From Micromonospora echinospora (GTDB lineage: Bacteria > Actinomycetota > Actinomycetes > Mycobacteriales > Micromonosporaceae), in assembly GCF_014203425.1 (NCBI RefSeq), contig NZ_JACHJC010000001.1:496001-560000 (forward strand): a stretch of DNA of 64,000 nucleotides. Direction: 5' to 3'. This document shows positions 48,952-57,801 of this stretch, in pieces; the stretch's first letter is position 1; each line of letters begins with the position of its first letter. A program made the translations under genes and the position numbers. The notes beneath the pieces were generated by a model. The model had not been told where the DNA came from. It saw only the letters and a program-made list of their open reading frames with translations, and searched no databases.

Positions 48952-51486
48952 TTGAGCCGAACAGCGGACGGCCGACAAGCCGTCGAGCCCACGCTGCGCG
49001 TAATCGTGTCCACCTTGAGCGTATGCGCGACGTTCGTCGCGCTCGCCGCACTGATCGCCGTCTGGACAGAGCCACCGGACTCCGTACGTGACCTCGTCAC
49101 CGTCACGACCCTGGTGGTGACGGTCGCCCTGGCCACAGTCATCAAAACCCCGGTGCGCATCCGGTCGACCACAGTGGCCTTCGCCTGGGTCGAGACCGCG
49201 ATCGTCATCGGTCTCGCCGTCGCGCCGGCCTCCTGGCTGATCCTGGCAACCGGCATCGGCGTAGCCTGCGGATCGGTCACGCGACTCGCGCCCATCAAGA
49301 CCGCATTCGGCGTCGCGAAGCACACGTTGGTCGCCGGGGGCAGCACTCTCGTCATCCTGCTGCTCGGCAACGCGTGGCCGCCCCGCGAGCCGCTCCAGAT
49401 CGTGCTGCTGCTGGGAGTCGTCTACCTAGTCGCGGCCGTGCTCGACGACCTACTCGCGATTCCGGTCATCGCGCTCGCGTCCGGAACGCCCATCATGCGG
49501 CAGTTCCGCACCGACCTCGACCTGCGGATCGCGGGATTCGCAGTCCGCTTCCTGGTGGCCGCCTGCACCGTACTCATCCTGCGGGCCGACCCCCGACTGC
49601 TGCTCGCCGTACCGGCACTGGTGCTCAGCCTGCACCTGGCCTACTCCACGCGGATCCGCAGCCGAACCGAACAGCAGGCGTGGCAACGACTCGCCCGCGC
49701 CACCGACGCGCTCAACGTGGTCGACCTCGACCAGGTGCTGACCACCGCCGTCACCGAAGCCAGCGAACTCTTCTCCGCCGACGAGATCGAGATCGAGCTG
49801 CGCGAGGGCGGACGCACCGTCCGCGGCAACGCCGCAGGCATCGCGTACGACGGAACGTCGCCCCAGCCCAGTGACATCGACGGCCGGGTCATGCCGGTCG
49901 CGCTGGAAGGCCACAACCGCACCGACGACCTCGGCGTGCTGCGACTGCGGTTCGCCGGTCCGGTCGAGCTCTCCGAGCGGGAGCAGTACACCCTGCGTAC
50001 CTTCGCCTCCGCCCTCTGCACCGCGGTCCGCAACGCCCAGGCGTACGCCGAACTCGCCCGCATCGCCCAGGACCACGCCTACGCCGCCACCCACGACGCC
50101 CTCACCGGCCTGTCCAACCGGCGGCACCTGCTGGACGAGGGCAGCGCCCAGCTCACCACCCGGCACGCCGACGGCGTCACCGCGCTGGTGCTGATCGACC
50201 TCAACCACTTCAAGGAAGTGAACGACACCCTCGGCCACGGCGCCGGTGACCGGGTGCTGATCCAGGTCGCCGAGCGGCTGCGCCGCGCGGCCCGCCCCGA
50301 CGACCTGGTCGCCCGGCTCGGCGGGGACGAGTTCGCCGTGCTGCTGCGCGGCCTGCCCGCCCCGGCCGTCGCCTCCCACCGCGCCGAGGCCCTGCTCAAC
50401 GCCCTGCACGATCCGCTCGACGTGGACGGCATGCGAATCAGCGTGGAGGCCAGCGGCGGCATCGCCGTCGCCCCCGCCACCGGCGGGATGCCCGAGTTGC
50501 TGCGCCGCGCCGACGTGGCCATGTACCAGGCCAAACGCGCCGGCCAACGCCTCGCCACCTACGCGCCCGCCCGCGACACCGCCGACCTGAGCCGGCTCAC
50601 CCTCGGCGGTGAACTGCCCCGCGCCGTCGCCGACCACGAATTCACTGTCAACTTCCAGCCCATCGTCGACCTCGCCAGCGGCGAGGTGATCGGCGCGGAG
50701 GCCCTGGCCCGCTGGCACCACCCCACCCACGGGCTCATCGACCCGCTGCGCTTCCTCGAAGCGGTGGAACGCTCCGGGCTGCTGCCCGCGTTCGCCGAGG
50801 CGATCCTCGACCAGGCGCTCATCGCCGCCTGCTCCTGGCGCGACGCCGGCTTCGACCTGCCCGTCTCGGTCAACGTGTCCCCCCGCAGCCTGCTCGACGC
50901 CCGTTTCCCCGGCGCGGTGCTGGCCCGGCTGCGCGCCCACGACCTCCCGCCGGACCGGCTCGTGCTGGAACTGACCGAGACGCTCACGCTCAGCCAGCTC
51001 GACGTGGTCGACCGCGTCCTCAGCCGGCTGCGCGACTCCGGCGTCCGCCTGGCGCTCGACGACTTCGGCACCGGATACTCGTCGCTCTCCCTGCTCTCCC
51101 GCATCCCCGTGCACGAACTGAAGATCGACCGCAGCTTCGTCACCGCCATGGAGACCACGCCCGAGGCCGCCGCCGTCATCCGCTCCACCCTCGACCTCGG
51201 CCGCAGTCTCAACCTCACAGTCGTCGCCGAGGGCGTCGAGAGCGAACCCCAGCGCCGCGCCCTCTGGGAACTCGGCTGCGCCGCCGGCCAGGGCCACCTG
51301 TTCGCCCGGCCACTGCCCGCCGCCGCGCTGCTCGCCAGCCTCCAACGCGGCCACGGCGGCCGGACCGGCGCGCTCGCACCCGCACTGCACGACGCAGGCG
51401 CCGTGATCCGCCTCCCCGGACGCCGCGCCGGCGGTGCCCGCACCCGCCCGAACACGTCCGCCGCCGGCGACTCCCGGCAACCCTGA
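48952..51486 (+). CDS. membrane-anchored GGDEF-EAL cyclic-di-GMP protein
   Basis: An 844-residue protein. Residues 1-230 hold about seven hydrophobic helices (a MASE-like sensor). About 250-365 is a GAF-like region. The GGDEF domain follows (ATHDALTGLSNRRHLL, DLNHFKEVNDTLGHGAGD, RLGGDEFAVLL), with an intact active site. The EAL domain shows FQPIVDLASGEVIGAEALARW, VNVSPRSLLD, LELTETLTL, LALDDFGTGYSSLSLL and VVAEGVES. Key residues look intact in both, so it may make and degrade c-di-GMP. TTG 48952 is the only usual start upstream of the first helix. The C-terminal 45 residues are disordered. Confidence 0.85.
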   Translation: MSRTADGRQAVEPTLRVIVSTLSVCATFVALAALIAVWTEPPDSVRDLVTVTTLVVTVALATVIKTPVRIRSTTVAFAWVETAIVIGLAVAPASWLILATGIGVACGSVTRLAPIKTAFGVAKHTLVAGGSTLVILLLGNAWPPREPLQIVLLLGVVYLVAAVLDDLLAIPVIALASGTPIMRQFRTDLDLRIAGFAVRFLVAACTVLILRADPRLLLAVPALVLSLHLAYSTRIRSRTEQQAWQRLARATDALNVVDLDQVLTTAVTEASELFSADEIEIELREGGRTVRGNAAGIAYDGTSPQPSDIDGRVMPVALEGHNRTDDLGVLRLRFAGPVELSEREQYTLRTFASALCTAVRNAQAYAELARIAQDHAYAATHDALTGLSNRRHLLDEGSAQLTTRHADGVTALVLIDLNHFKEVNDTLGHGAGDRVLIQVAERLRRAARPDDLVARLGGDEFAVLLRGLPAPAVASHRAEALLNALHDPLDVDGMRISVEASGGIAVAPATGGMPELLRRADVAMYQAKRAGQRLATYAPARDTADLSRLTLGGELPRAVADHEFTVNFQPIVDLASGEVIGAEALARWHHPTHGLIDPLRFLEAVERSGLLPAFAEAILDQALIAACSWRDAGFDLPVSVNVSPRSLLDARFPGAVLARLRAHDLPPDRLVLELTETLTLSQLDVVDRVLSRLRDSGVRLALDDFGTGYSSLSLLSRIPVHELKIDRSFVTAMETTPEAAAVIRSTLDLGRSLNLTVVAEGVESEPQRRALWELGCAAGQGHLFARPLPAAALLASLQRGHGGRTGALAPALHDAGAVIRLPGRRAGGARTRPNTSAAGDSRQP

Positions 51487-51526
51487 CCCCGCGGGACCAC
51501 CGCGCCGGTCTGCCAGACTGGCCCGC

Positions 51527-52870
51527 GTGACCGCCCACGCCGACCCCGCGACCCCCGTCTCCCGCCGCTGGTCGGCACTCGACACCGCAGCCGGTGGCCT
51601 CGCCCTCGACCTGGGCCTCTACGCCACCGCCACCGTCTTCGCCGCGATCACCGCCGCCACCTCCACGCTGCCGCCGCACCGCGCCTGGGGCACCGTCGCT
51701 ACCATCGGGTACGCGCTCGCCACCCTCGCGGCGACCGCGCAACTGCTCGCCCGCCGCCGCGCCGCCGGCACACCCCTGGCCGCGCTGCCGGCACGCTGGA
51801 CGGTCACCGGAATCACCTGGGCCACCACCGCGCTGCTCCCGATCGTCACGCAGAGCCTCGAACGGGCCGGCGGACGCACCGACCGCGCCCAGGAGGAGGT
51901 GATCGTCGTGGAGAACGCCGGCACCCGCCTCGCCGAGCACGGCACCCCCTACCTCGGCCCCGACGCCATCGCCGCGCTGCCCCCCGGCGAACAACTCCTC
52001 GGCTACACCCCCTACCAGCCCGGCATGGCGCTGTTCGGGCTGCCCCGGGCCGCAGTGGACGCCTGGTGGACCGACGCCCGCATCTGGTTCGCCGTGGTCA
52101 CCGCGCTCACCCTGATCGCCCTCGTCGCCACGCTGCGCGCCGCCGGTGGCCCCGCCGCGCCCCGCCGCGACGCCGCCGTGCTGCGCGCCGTCCAGGCCGC
52201 CACCGTCCTGCCCATCTGCGCGCTCACCCTGGCCACCGGCGGCGACGACCTGCCCGTACTCGCGCTCTGCCTGCTCGCCCTCGCGCTCGCCGCCGCCGGA
52301 CACCCCGGCCGCGCCGGTCTCGCGATCGGCGCCGCCGGCGCGCTGAAACTCTTCGCCTGGCCGATCGCCCTCGTCCTGCTCTTCTGGGCCGCCACCCGCC
52401 GCGCCACCCTGCGCACCGCCCTCGGCGCCCTCGGCCTACCCGTCCTCGCGCTGGTCCCGGTACTGCTCGTCGACCGCGACGCCCTCGTCGAGAACGTCCT
52501 GCGCTTCCCCCTCGGCCACGGCATGGTGACCAGTCCCGCCCAGTCGCCCTTCCCCGGGCACCTGATCGCCGAGACGCTCCCGGCCGGCCGGGCGATCGCC
52601 GCCGCGCTGCTCGTCGCCGCCGGAGTCGCGATCGCCGTCCGGCTGCTGCGCCGCCCGCCCCGCACCGCCGTCACCACCACGATCATCTGCGGGTACGGGC
52701 TGCTCGCCGCGATCCTCCTCATGCCCTCCACCCGCTTCGGCTACCTGCTCTACCCGGCCGCGCTGCTCGTGCTCGCCCCGGCACTGGCGCTCACCCGACC
52801 AGCGGACCCGACGGCATTCCCGGCAACCGCCCCGCGCGACCCGGCCGGAAGGCGTACACCTGAGGGATGA
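51527..52870 (+). CDS. polytopic membrane protein (GT-C/DUF2029-like)
   Basis: A 447-residue protein with about eleven hydrophobic helices. A periplasmic loop (DRAQEEVIVVENAGTRLAEHG, then TPYLGPDAIA and YTPYQPGMALFGLPRA) sits after helix three, the position of the catalytic loop in GT-C glycosyltransferases. Later segments GHPGRAGLAIGAAGALKLFA and PAQSPFPGHLIAE resemble DUF2029-type proteins. The acceptor is unknown. GTG 51527 is chosen as CAGACT ends 7 nt upstream. Its stop overlaps the next ATG (ATGA). Confidence 0.7.
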   Translation: MTAHADPATPVSRRWSALDTAAGGLALDLGLYATATVFAAITAATSTLPPHRAWGTVATIGYALATLAATAQLLARRRAAGTPLAALPARWTVTGITWATTALLPIVTQSLERAGGRTDRAQEEVIVVENAGTRLAEHGTPYLGPDAIAALPPGEQLLGYTPYQPGMALFGLPRAAVDAWWTDARIWFAVVTALTLIALVATLRAAGGPAAPRRDAAVLRAVQAATVLPICALTLATGGDDLPVLALCLLALALAAAGHPGRAGLAIGAAGALKLFAWPIALVLLFWAATRRATLRTALGALGLPVLALVPVLLVDRDALVENVLRFPLGHGMVTSPAQSPFPGHLIAETLPAGRAIAAALLVAAGVAIAVRLLRRPPRTAVTTTIICGYGLLAAILLMPSTRFGYLLYPAALLVLAPALALTRPADPTAFPATAPRDPAGRRTPEG

Positions 52871-53499
52871 CCACCTACCGCGACCGGGCCGAGGCGGGAC
52901 GGGATCTCGCCGAGCGCCTGACCGACCTCGCCGGCCGACCCGACGTCATCGTGCTCGGCCTGGTCCGCGGCGGCGTACCCGTCGCCCAGGTGATCGCCGA
53001 CCGGCTCGGCGTACCCCTCGACGTGCTCGTCGTCCGCAAGCTCGGCGTGCCCTGGGCGCCCGAGGTCGCGTACGGCGCACTCGGCCCCGGCGGTGTGCAG
53101 GTCCTCAACGAGATGGTCGCCGGCCGGATCAGCGAGAACGACCGCGCTCAGGTCCGCCGCCGCGAACAGGCCGAACTGGAACGTCGTGAGCAGCGCTACC
53201 GCGCCGGCCGCCCGCCGCTGGACCTCACCGGACGCACCGCCGTCGTCGTGGACGACGGACTCGCCACCGGCGCCACCGCACGTGCCGCCGTCCAGGTCGC
53301 CCGCCACCTCGGCGCCGCCCGCGTCCTGGTCGCCGTCCCGGTCGGCTCCGAGCAGGCGTACGAGATGCTCGCGTCCGAAGCCGACACGGTCGTGAGCTGC
53401 CAACTCCCGCCCGACTTCGCCGCCGTCGGCGCGTACTACGAGGACTTCCACGAGGTCTCCGACGACGAGGTGACGCAGGCGCTGACCGCCACTGCGTGA
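52867..53499 (+). CDS. phosphoribosyltransferase family protein
   Basis: A 210-residue type I PRTase-like protein. The PRPP-binding motif reads AVVVDDGLATGATARAAVQ; the N-terminus has DVIVLGLVRGGVPVAQVIAD and LDVLVVRKLGVPWAPEVAYG. These are typical of the predicted phosphoribosyltransferases (DUF/COG1926) that are often fused or next to hydrolases; the nucleobase is not known. ATG 52867 overlaps the upstream stop, so translation is coupled. Confidence 0.83.
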   Translation: MTTYRDRAEAGRDLAERLTDLAGRPDVIVLGLVRGGVPVAQVIADRLGVPLDVLVVRKLGVPWAPEVAYGALGPGGVQVLNEMVAGRISENDRAQVRRREQAELERREQRYRAGRPPLDLTGRTAVVVDDGLATGATARAAVQVARHLGAARVLVAVPVGSEQAYEMLASEADTVVSCQLPPDFAAVGAYYEDFHEVSDDEVTQALTATA

Positions 53500-53522
53500 A
53501 AACACCCGGTACCGTCGTTGTC

Positions 53523-53918
53523 ATGCAGATGACCTGTCCCAAGTGCCGCGGAGAAATGCGCCAGTACGAGCGCAGCGGAGTAGTCATCGACCAGTGCGGC
53601 GAATGCCGGGGCATCTTCCTCGACCGCGGCGAGCTGGAAAAGCTGTTCGATGCCGAGGCCAACTGGAACCAGCAGCACGGCGGCGCCCGGCAGGCCGCGC
53701 CCTCCGGCGCCGGCTACCCGCCGCCCCCGCCGCCCCCGCCCGCCGCCGCGCCGCACCAGCCCGGCTACGGCGCCGTCCCCCCGCCCCCTCCTCCGCCGCC
53801 GCCCGGCCACGGCTATGCGCAGCCCGCGTACGGCCACAGCCAGCAGCAGCACTACGGCTACCACGGCCACTACCGCCGGAAGAAGAAGCACGGCTTCCTC
53901 GGCGAACTCTTCGACTGA
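53523..53918 (+). CDS. zinc-ribbon (TFIIB-type) protein with poly-Pro linker
   Basis: A 131-residue protein. The N-terminus has TCPKCRGEM and DQCGECRGIFLDRGELEKLF, a zf-TFIIB-type zinc ribbon (two CxxC pairs) with the conserved FLDRGELEKL helix. It continues with poly-Pro tracts (residues about 70-77 and 90-98), a His/Tyr/Gln-rich region and a basic end (RRKKKHGFLGELFD). The C-terminal KKHGFLGELFD also recurs in this family. Function is unknown. Confidence 0.82.
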   Translation: MQMTCPKCRGEMRQYERSGVVIDQCGECRGIFLDRGELEKLFDAEANWNQQHGGARQAAPSGAGYPPPPPPPPAAAPHQPGYGAVPPPPPPPPPGHGYAQPAYGHSQQQHYGYHGHYRRKKKHGFLGELFD

Positions 53919-54036
53919 CCGACGCCGACGCCCACGCCGGGTCGGTGCACCGCATCGACCCGGCGTGCCCGACGTCCTGCTCCTCGCCGTGCGTCCCGTC
54001 GTGCCGGGCGTGCCGCACCGTGGCAGGCTGCACGTC

Positions 54037-54717
54037 ATGAGCCCGATCCGGCAGCACGAGGCGCTGGCCCAGGCGTACGACGGCATCACCGCCGTGGTCA
54101 CCCCGCTCGACGACGCCGGCCTGCAACGGCCCACCCGGTGCCGCGGCTGGCTCGTCGCCGACCTGCTCTTCCACGTGCTCTGCGACGCCCAGCGCGCGCT
54201 GGTCGCCCTGGCCAGCCCCGCACCCGGACCGGCCGACGTGGACGACGTCAGCTACTGGCACGCGTTCACCCCCGCCGACGACGACGCGAGCGCACGGCAC
54301 GCCTGGTGGGCGCGCCGCTCCGCCGTCGCGTTCGACCGACCCTCAGGTGTGGTCCAGCTCTGGTCCGACACCGCGCCCGCCGCCGTCCGCGCGGCCACCG
54401 CAGCCGACCCCGACGGATTCGTGACCACCCAGGGCCACGTGCTGCGCGTACCCCATCTGCTCGCCACCCTGACCACCGAGGCGGTCATCCACCACCTCGA
54501 CCTGGTGGTGGACCTGCCGGACGCGCCGCTGCCGGCGGCGGACCCGACGCGGGTCGCCGTGACCACGATGGACAGCCTGCTCAGCGACGAGGCGGTACGG
54601 CCGACCGGCTGGGACGACCACGAGTACCTGCTGAAGGCCGCCGGCCGGGTGCCGCTGACCGACCGGGACCGGCTGGAGCTGGGCGAGGCCGCCGGCTGGT
54701 TCCCGCTGCTCGGCTGA
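54037..54717 (+). CDS. maleylpyruvate-isomerase N-terminal/DinB-like protein
   Basis: A 226-residue protein with QHEALAQAYDGITAVVTPLD, then PTRCRGWLVADLLFHVLCD (the CxGW-x3-DL-x2-H motif of mycothiol-dependent maleylpyruvate isomerase-like proteins) and EAVIHHLDLVVDL (metal-binding His). The two His and an upstream helix form the DinB-fold metal site. Many such proteins use mycothiol; the substrate is unknown. ATG 54037 follows a CAGGCT box (leaderless pattern). It is convergent with dnaB, 6 bp from its stop. Confidence 0.78.
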   Translation: MSPIRQHEALAQAYDGITAVVTPLDDAGLQRPTRCRGWLVADLLFHVLCDAQRALVALASPAPGPADVDDVSYWHAFTPADDDASARHAWWARRSAVAFDRPSGVVQLWSDTAPAAVRAATAADPDGFVTTQGHVLRVPHLLATLTTEAVIHHLDLVVDLPDAPLPAADPTRVAVTTMDSLLSDEAVRPTGWDDHEYLLKAAGRVPLTDRDRLELGEAAGWFPLLG

Positions 54718-54723
54718 CGCCGC

Positions 54724-57405
54724 TCAGACGATGGCCATGTCCACGAAGCGCGACAGGTGCAGCTGTGCCGCGACCGTCACCGTGTCGGTCGGCCCATTCC
54801 TGTGCTTGGCGATGATGAAGTCCGCCTCGCCCGCGCGCGGCGACTCCTTGTCGTAGTAGTCGTCGCGGTGCAAGAGGATGACAACGTCTGCATCTTGCTC
54901 AATCGAGTTGTGCGCGGCGATGCCGTTGGCGATGAAGTTGTGTGTGCCGAGCACCGTGGCGTCGTAAACGTCCTTCTCGCCGACTGACTCGATCGAGACG
55001 ATCTCGTCCCAGAAGACATCGTTCGTCGCGTGCAGATCAAGATCCGCAGAGTCCAGCACCGCGGCCACCTTGGCGAGACGAGACCGGCTGGGCGCATGCT
55101 TCCACATCACGCTGCCGGAGAACTGGGTGCCGACCGCGGCCGCAAACTTTCGGTGGCTCATCTTGCGTTCCGCCAGGACCTCTCGGACCCGTGACCACAC
55201 CTCCGTGGGCACGGTGTCCACGTTGGGGTTGCTGACGACGGATTCGAGAATCACCAGCAGCGCTGCGCAGCCGTTGGCGCGCTCGCCGTGCACACCGATC
55301 TCTCGAAGGAAACGGAGCTGGTCATCGCGACCAGAGATGTCCAGGGTGTACTGCGGCCGGTGTCGAGCGACCGGAACCTGTCGCAATCGAGCCGAGATTC
55401 CGTAGCGAAGCAGCAGGCGTGAAATGTCCTCCAGCATGCGCCGCGACGTCGAGGAAAAGTAGACCCGTCCGCCTCGACCAGACTTGTTGACGGTTACGGA
55501 CCCGTCCGTCGCCCAGATGTGCCGCAGGAAGAGCGTGATCTGCGCTTTGGGCAGGCCGAACACCGCTTGAGGTACGAACTTTTCGTGGGACCGCAGCCCG
55601 AACAGCCCCAAGCCGTCCAACCACTCAGCGATCGGGTTCCGCCGCCCGCGGGCGAGCCGGAATGGTGCCGGTAGCCGGAGCGTGGTCACTCGGGCAGCCG
55701 GATAGTCGTCTCGCACAGCCGTGATCCCGAAATGCGTCGCGGCCTCCGTCACGGCCGCCAGGTTGGCCTCGTCACAACTGGCGTAGCGGATCGGCTGCCG
55801 GCGGACGAACGAGCCGTCTCCGAGGAGGTGAGCCAGCATTACCACCTCTGGCTCGGCCCACGGCTGAATGTTCAGTGGCGGCGGAATGTGCCGAGGCGCG
55901 GCAAGCCGGGTCCCCACCGTGAGTTCTTCCAGTGGCAGCCAACCACCGAACGTGAGGAATGGGTGGTTGGCGGTCGCTTCCACTTGCTTCCCGGATGAAA
56001 GTGTCATCCGGAACACTTCGCGTGTCCCACTGGGAAAGGCGTGCGTGAGCGTCCGGGGGGTGTAGCGGAGACCTTCGTCGAGGGCCCAGACTGGGATGTC
56101 CCTGACATTCCCGGCCAGGAGTGCCCCGAGGGTGATCTCCGAGTTGTCATCGGCTCTGACGAGTCTCGTATCCGCCGTCAGACAGCCCGACTCACGCAGG
56201 TCGGAAAGCTGGGGACGCTTGTCAGTCCGCTGCTCCGGGCCACGGTTCAGCTGACTCACCGCGATCACCGGGCACTCAACTTCCTTGGCCAGCAGCTTCA
56301 GGCCACGGGACAGGTCCGCGACCTCCTGCTGCCGACTCTCGGTGCGTTTCGGTGAGGTCATCAGCTGGAGATAGTCGACCACGATCAACTTCAGATCGTG
56401 CTTCTGCTTGAGCCGCCGCGCCTTCGCCCGGATTTCCATCAGGTTCATGCTCGGCGTGTCGTCGACGAAGAGCGGTGCCTCGCTGATCTCGCCCATGCAG
56501 CGGGCCAGCTTGGTCCAGTCGTCGTCGGAGAGCTGCCCGCTGCGCAGCACGTGCAGCGGTACGCGCGCCTCGGCCGAGAGCAGTCGCATGACGATCTCGA
56601 CCTTGCTCATTTCCAGCGAGAAGATCGCCGCCGCCTGATTGGCGCGGATGGCCGCATTTCGGGCAAAATCCATAGACGCCGTTGATTTTCCGAGACCAGG
56701 CCTGCCTGCAACAATAATAAGTTGGCCGGCGTGCAGGCCGTTGAGCAGCCGGTCCAGGTCGGTGAAGCCGGTCGGCACACCGGTCATCATCCCGCCCTGG
56801 GCGCCGACCGCCTCGATCTCGTCGAGCGTCGGTTGGAGCATGTCGGCCAGGACCGCGAAGTCCTCGCTGACGCGCTTCTCGGTGATCTCGTAGACGGCCT
56901 GCTGGGCGAGGTCGACGATGTCGTCCACGTCGCGGCTGCCGCCCTGGCCGGTGCCGTAGCCGAGCTGCACGATCCGGGTGCCGGCCTCGACCAGGCGGCG
57001 GAGCACCGCTCGTTCGCCGACGATGCGGGCGTAGTAGGCGGCGTTCGCGGCGGTGGGCACGCTGGCGATGAGTGTGTGCAGGTAGGGCGCGCCACCGATG
57101 CGGGCGAGGTCGCCGGAGTCGGCGAGCGCGGCGGCCACCGTGATCGGGTCGGCGGGTTCGCCGCGTCCGTAGATGTCGAGGATCGCGTCGAAGATGGTGG
57201 CGTGGACGGGGCGGTAGAAGTCGTTGGTCTTCAGGATCTCCACGACGTCCGCGATGGCGTCCTTGGAGAGCAGCATGCCGCCGAGTACGCACTGCTCGGC
57301 GGCCACGTCCTGCGGCGGTGTCTTCTCGAACGCCGTATCGCGCGGCGGCGGCTCGGACGGCTGTCCCCCGGTCCGTTCCGCACGCGTCTCGTCGGTGACC
57401 GACAC
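54724..57405 (-). CDS. dnaB: replicative DNA helicase DnaB, intein-containing
   Basis: An 893-residue precursor whose extein is 467 residues. N-terminal domain: PPQDVAAEQCVLGGMLLSK, PVHATIFDAILDIYGRGEP. Helicase domain: Walker A IVAGRPGLGKSTASMDFARN, Walker B LIVVDYLQLM, DLRESG, then after the intein SIEQDADVVILLHRDDYYD and HRNGPTDTVTVA. It unwinds DNA at the fork. GTG 57405 follows AAGGGGGG by 6 nt; frames open further upstream are not conserved. It is the distal part of the rpsF-ssb-rpsR-rplI-dnaB region, separated from rplI by an oppositely directed gene. Confidence 0.93.
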   Translation of the reverse strand: MSVTDETRAERTGGQPSEPPPRDTAFEKTPPQDVAAEQCVLGGMLLSKDAIADVVEILKTNDFYRPVHATIFDAILDIYGRGEPADPITVAAALADSGDLARIGGAPYLHTLIASVPTAANAAYYARIVGERAVLRRLVEAGTRIVQLGYGTGQGGSRDVDDIVDLAQQAVYEITEKRVSEDFAVLADMLQPTLDEIEAVGAQGGMMTGVPTGFTDLDRLLNGLHAGQLIIVAGRPGLGKSTASMDFARNAAIRANQAAAIFSLEMSKVEIVMRLLSAEARVPLHVLRSGQLSDDDWTKLARCMGEISEAPLFVDDTPSMNLMEIRAKARRLKQKHDLKLIVVDYLQLMTSPKRTESRQQEVADLSRGLKLLAKEVECPVIAVSQLNRGPEQRTDKRPQLSDLRESGCLTADTRLVRADDNSEITLGALLAGNVRDIPVWALDEGLRYTPRTLTHAFPSGTREVFRMTLSSGKQVEATANHPFLTFGGWLPLEELTVGTRLAAPRHIPPPLNIQPWAEPEVVMLAHLLGDGSFVRRQPIRYASCDEANLAAVTEAATHFGITAVRDDYPAARVTTLRLPAPFRLARGRRNPIAEWLDGLGLFGLRSHEKFVPQAVFGLPKAQITLFLRHIWATDGSVTVNKSGRGGRVYFSSTSRRMLEDISRLLLRYGISARLRQVPVARHRPQYTLDISGRDDQLRFLREIGVHGERANGCAALLVILESVVSNPNVDTVPTEVWSRVREVLAERKMSHRKFAAAVGTQFSGSVMWKHAPSRSRLAKVAAVLDSADLDLHATNDVFWDEIVSIESVGEKDVYDATVLGTHNFIANGIAAHNSIEQDADVVILLHRDDYYDKESPRAGEADFIIAKHRNGPTDTVTVAAQLHLSRFVDMAIV
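54907..56184 (-). mobile_element. intein with LAGLIDADG homing endonuclease in DnaB
   Basis: A 426-residue in-frame insert begins with Cys (CLTADTRLV) and ends in His-Asn (GTHNFIANGIAAHN), followed by Ser of the extein. Block B is VEATANHPFLTFGGWLPLEE with the conserved Thr-x-x-His. Two LAGLIDADG-type motifs, LAHLLGDGSFV and LRHIWATDGSV, mark a homing endonuclease; the Asp residues are present. The insertion lies between DLRESG and SIEQDAD, the same site as the well-known Ssp DnaB intein. Codon usage is less GC-biased than the extein. Confidence 0.93.
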
Positions 57406-57801
57406 GGGTGCCCCCCTTGCTGCGTCGGATCGAGTCCAGCTGTATCGCTGGGGTGTGACAACTTCCGCCGACCCCTCCGGTCGATCGGGGGTCATCGTCC
57501 GGCGGTCGGGGGACCACGATACGGAACCCGAGGTCAGCGACTCAACAAGGCCGGTGGATGAGCCTCGGGACAACCTGTGGACGCCTGGGGACCGGCATGT
57601 GCGCAGGGTGTGCACAGGGTGTGGAAAAGTGATGGGGAATTCCGGTCGCATCGCCTCTGACCTGGCCTTTTCCTGTCCCCACCCTGTGGACGGAAGATTT
57701 CCGGCCGAGCTTTGTCGTCGTTCGTCCCGTACTATCGCTGCGAACGGCGACACCTGGGACAGCGGGTTTACTTTCGGGTTGAGAGAGGTCACGCTCCGGC
57801 C
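57406..57801. other. 396-bp divergent region with DnaA-box-like sequences
   Basis: No gene is supported. It contains four sequences like reversed DnaA boxes: TGTGGACGC (57576-57584), TGTGCACAG (57609-57617), TGTGGAAAA (57620-57628) and TGTGGACGG (57685-57693); the actinobacterial consensus in this orientation is TGTGGACAA. A -10-like TACTAT lies at about 57731-57736, for the plus-strand gene, preceded by AT-richer sequence. Promoters of dnaB and the following gene must be here. Confidence 0.55.

Noticed and set aside
49450..51585. 711-codon minus-strand frame opposite the GGDEF-EAL gene
   Set aside because: Gly/Val/Gln-rich shadow; the plus strand has intact GGDEF and EAL motifs.
48950..54720. 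A microcin-type MccB adenylyltransferase near the heptapeptides
   Set aside because: None of the genes downstream (GGDEF-EAL, membrane protein, phosphoribosyltransferase, zinc ribbon, MPI-like) has a ThiF/MccB fold motif, so I do not claim a biosynthetic cluster.
57576..57693. Chromosomal origin of replication
   Set aside because: No dnaA or dnaN flanks it, and only four weak DnaA-box matches are present; I keep it as a cluster of box-like sites only.
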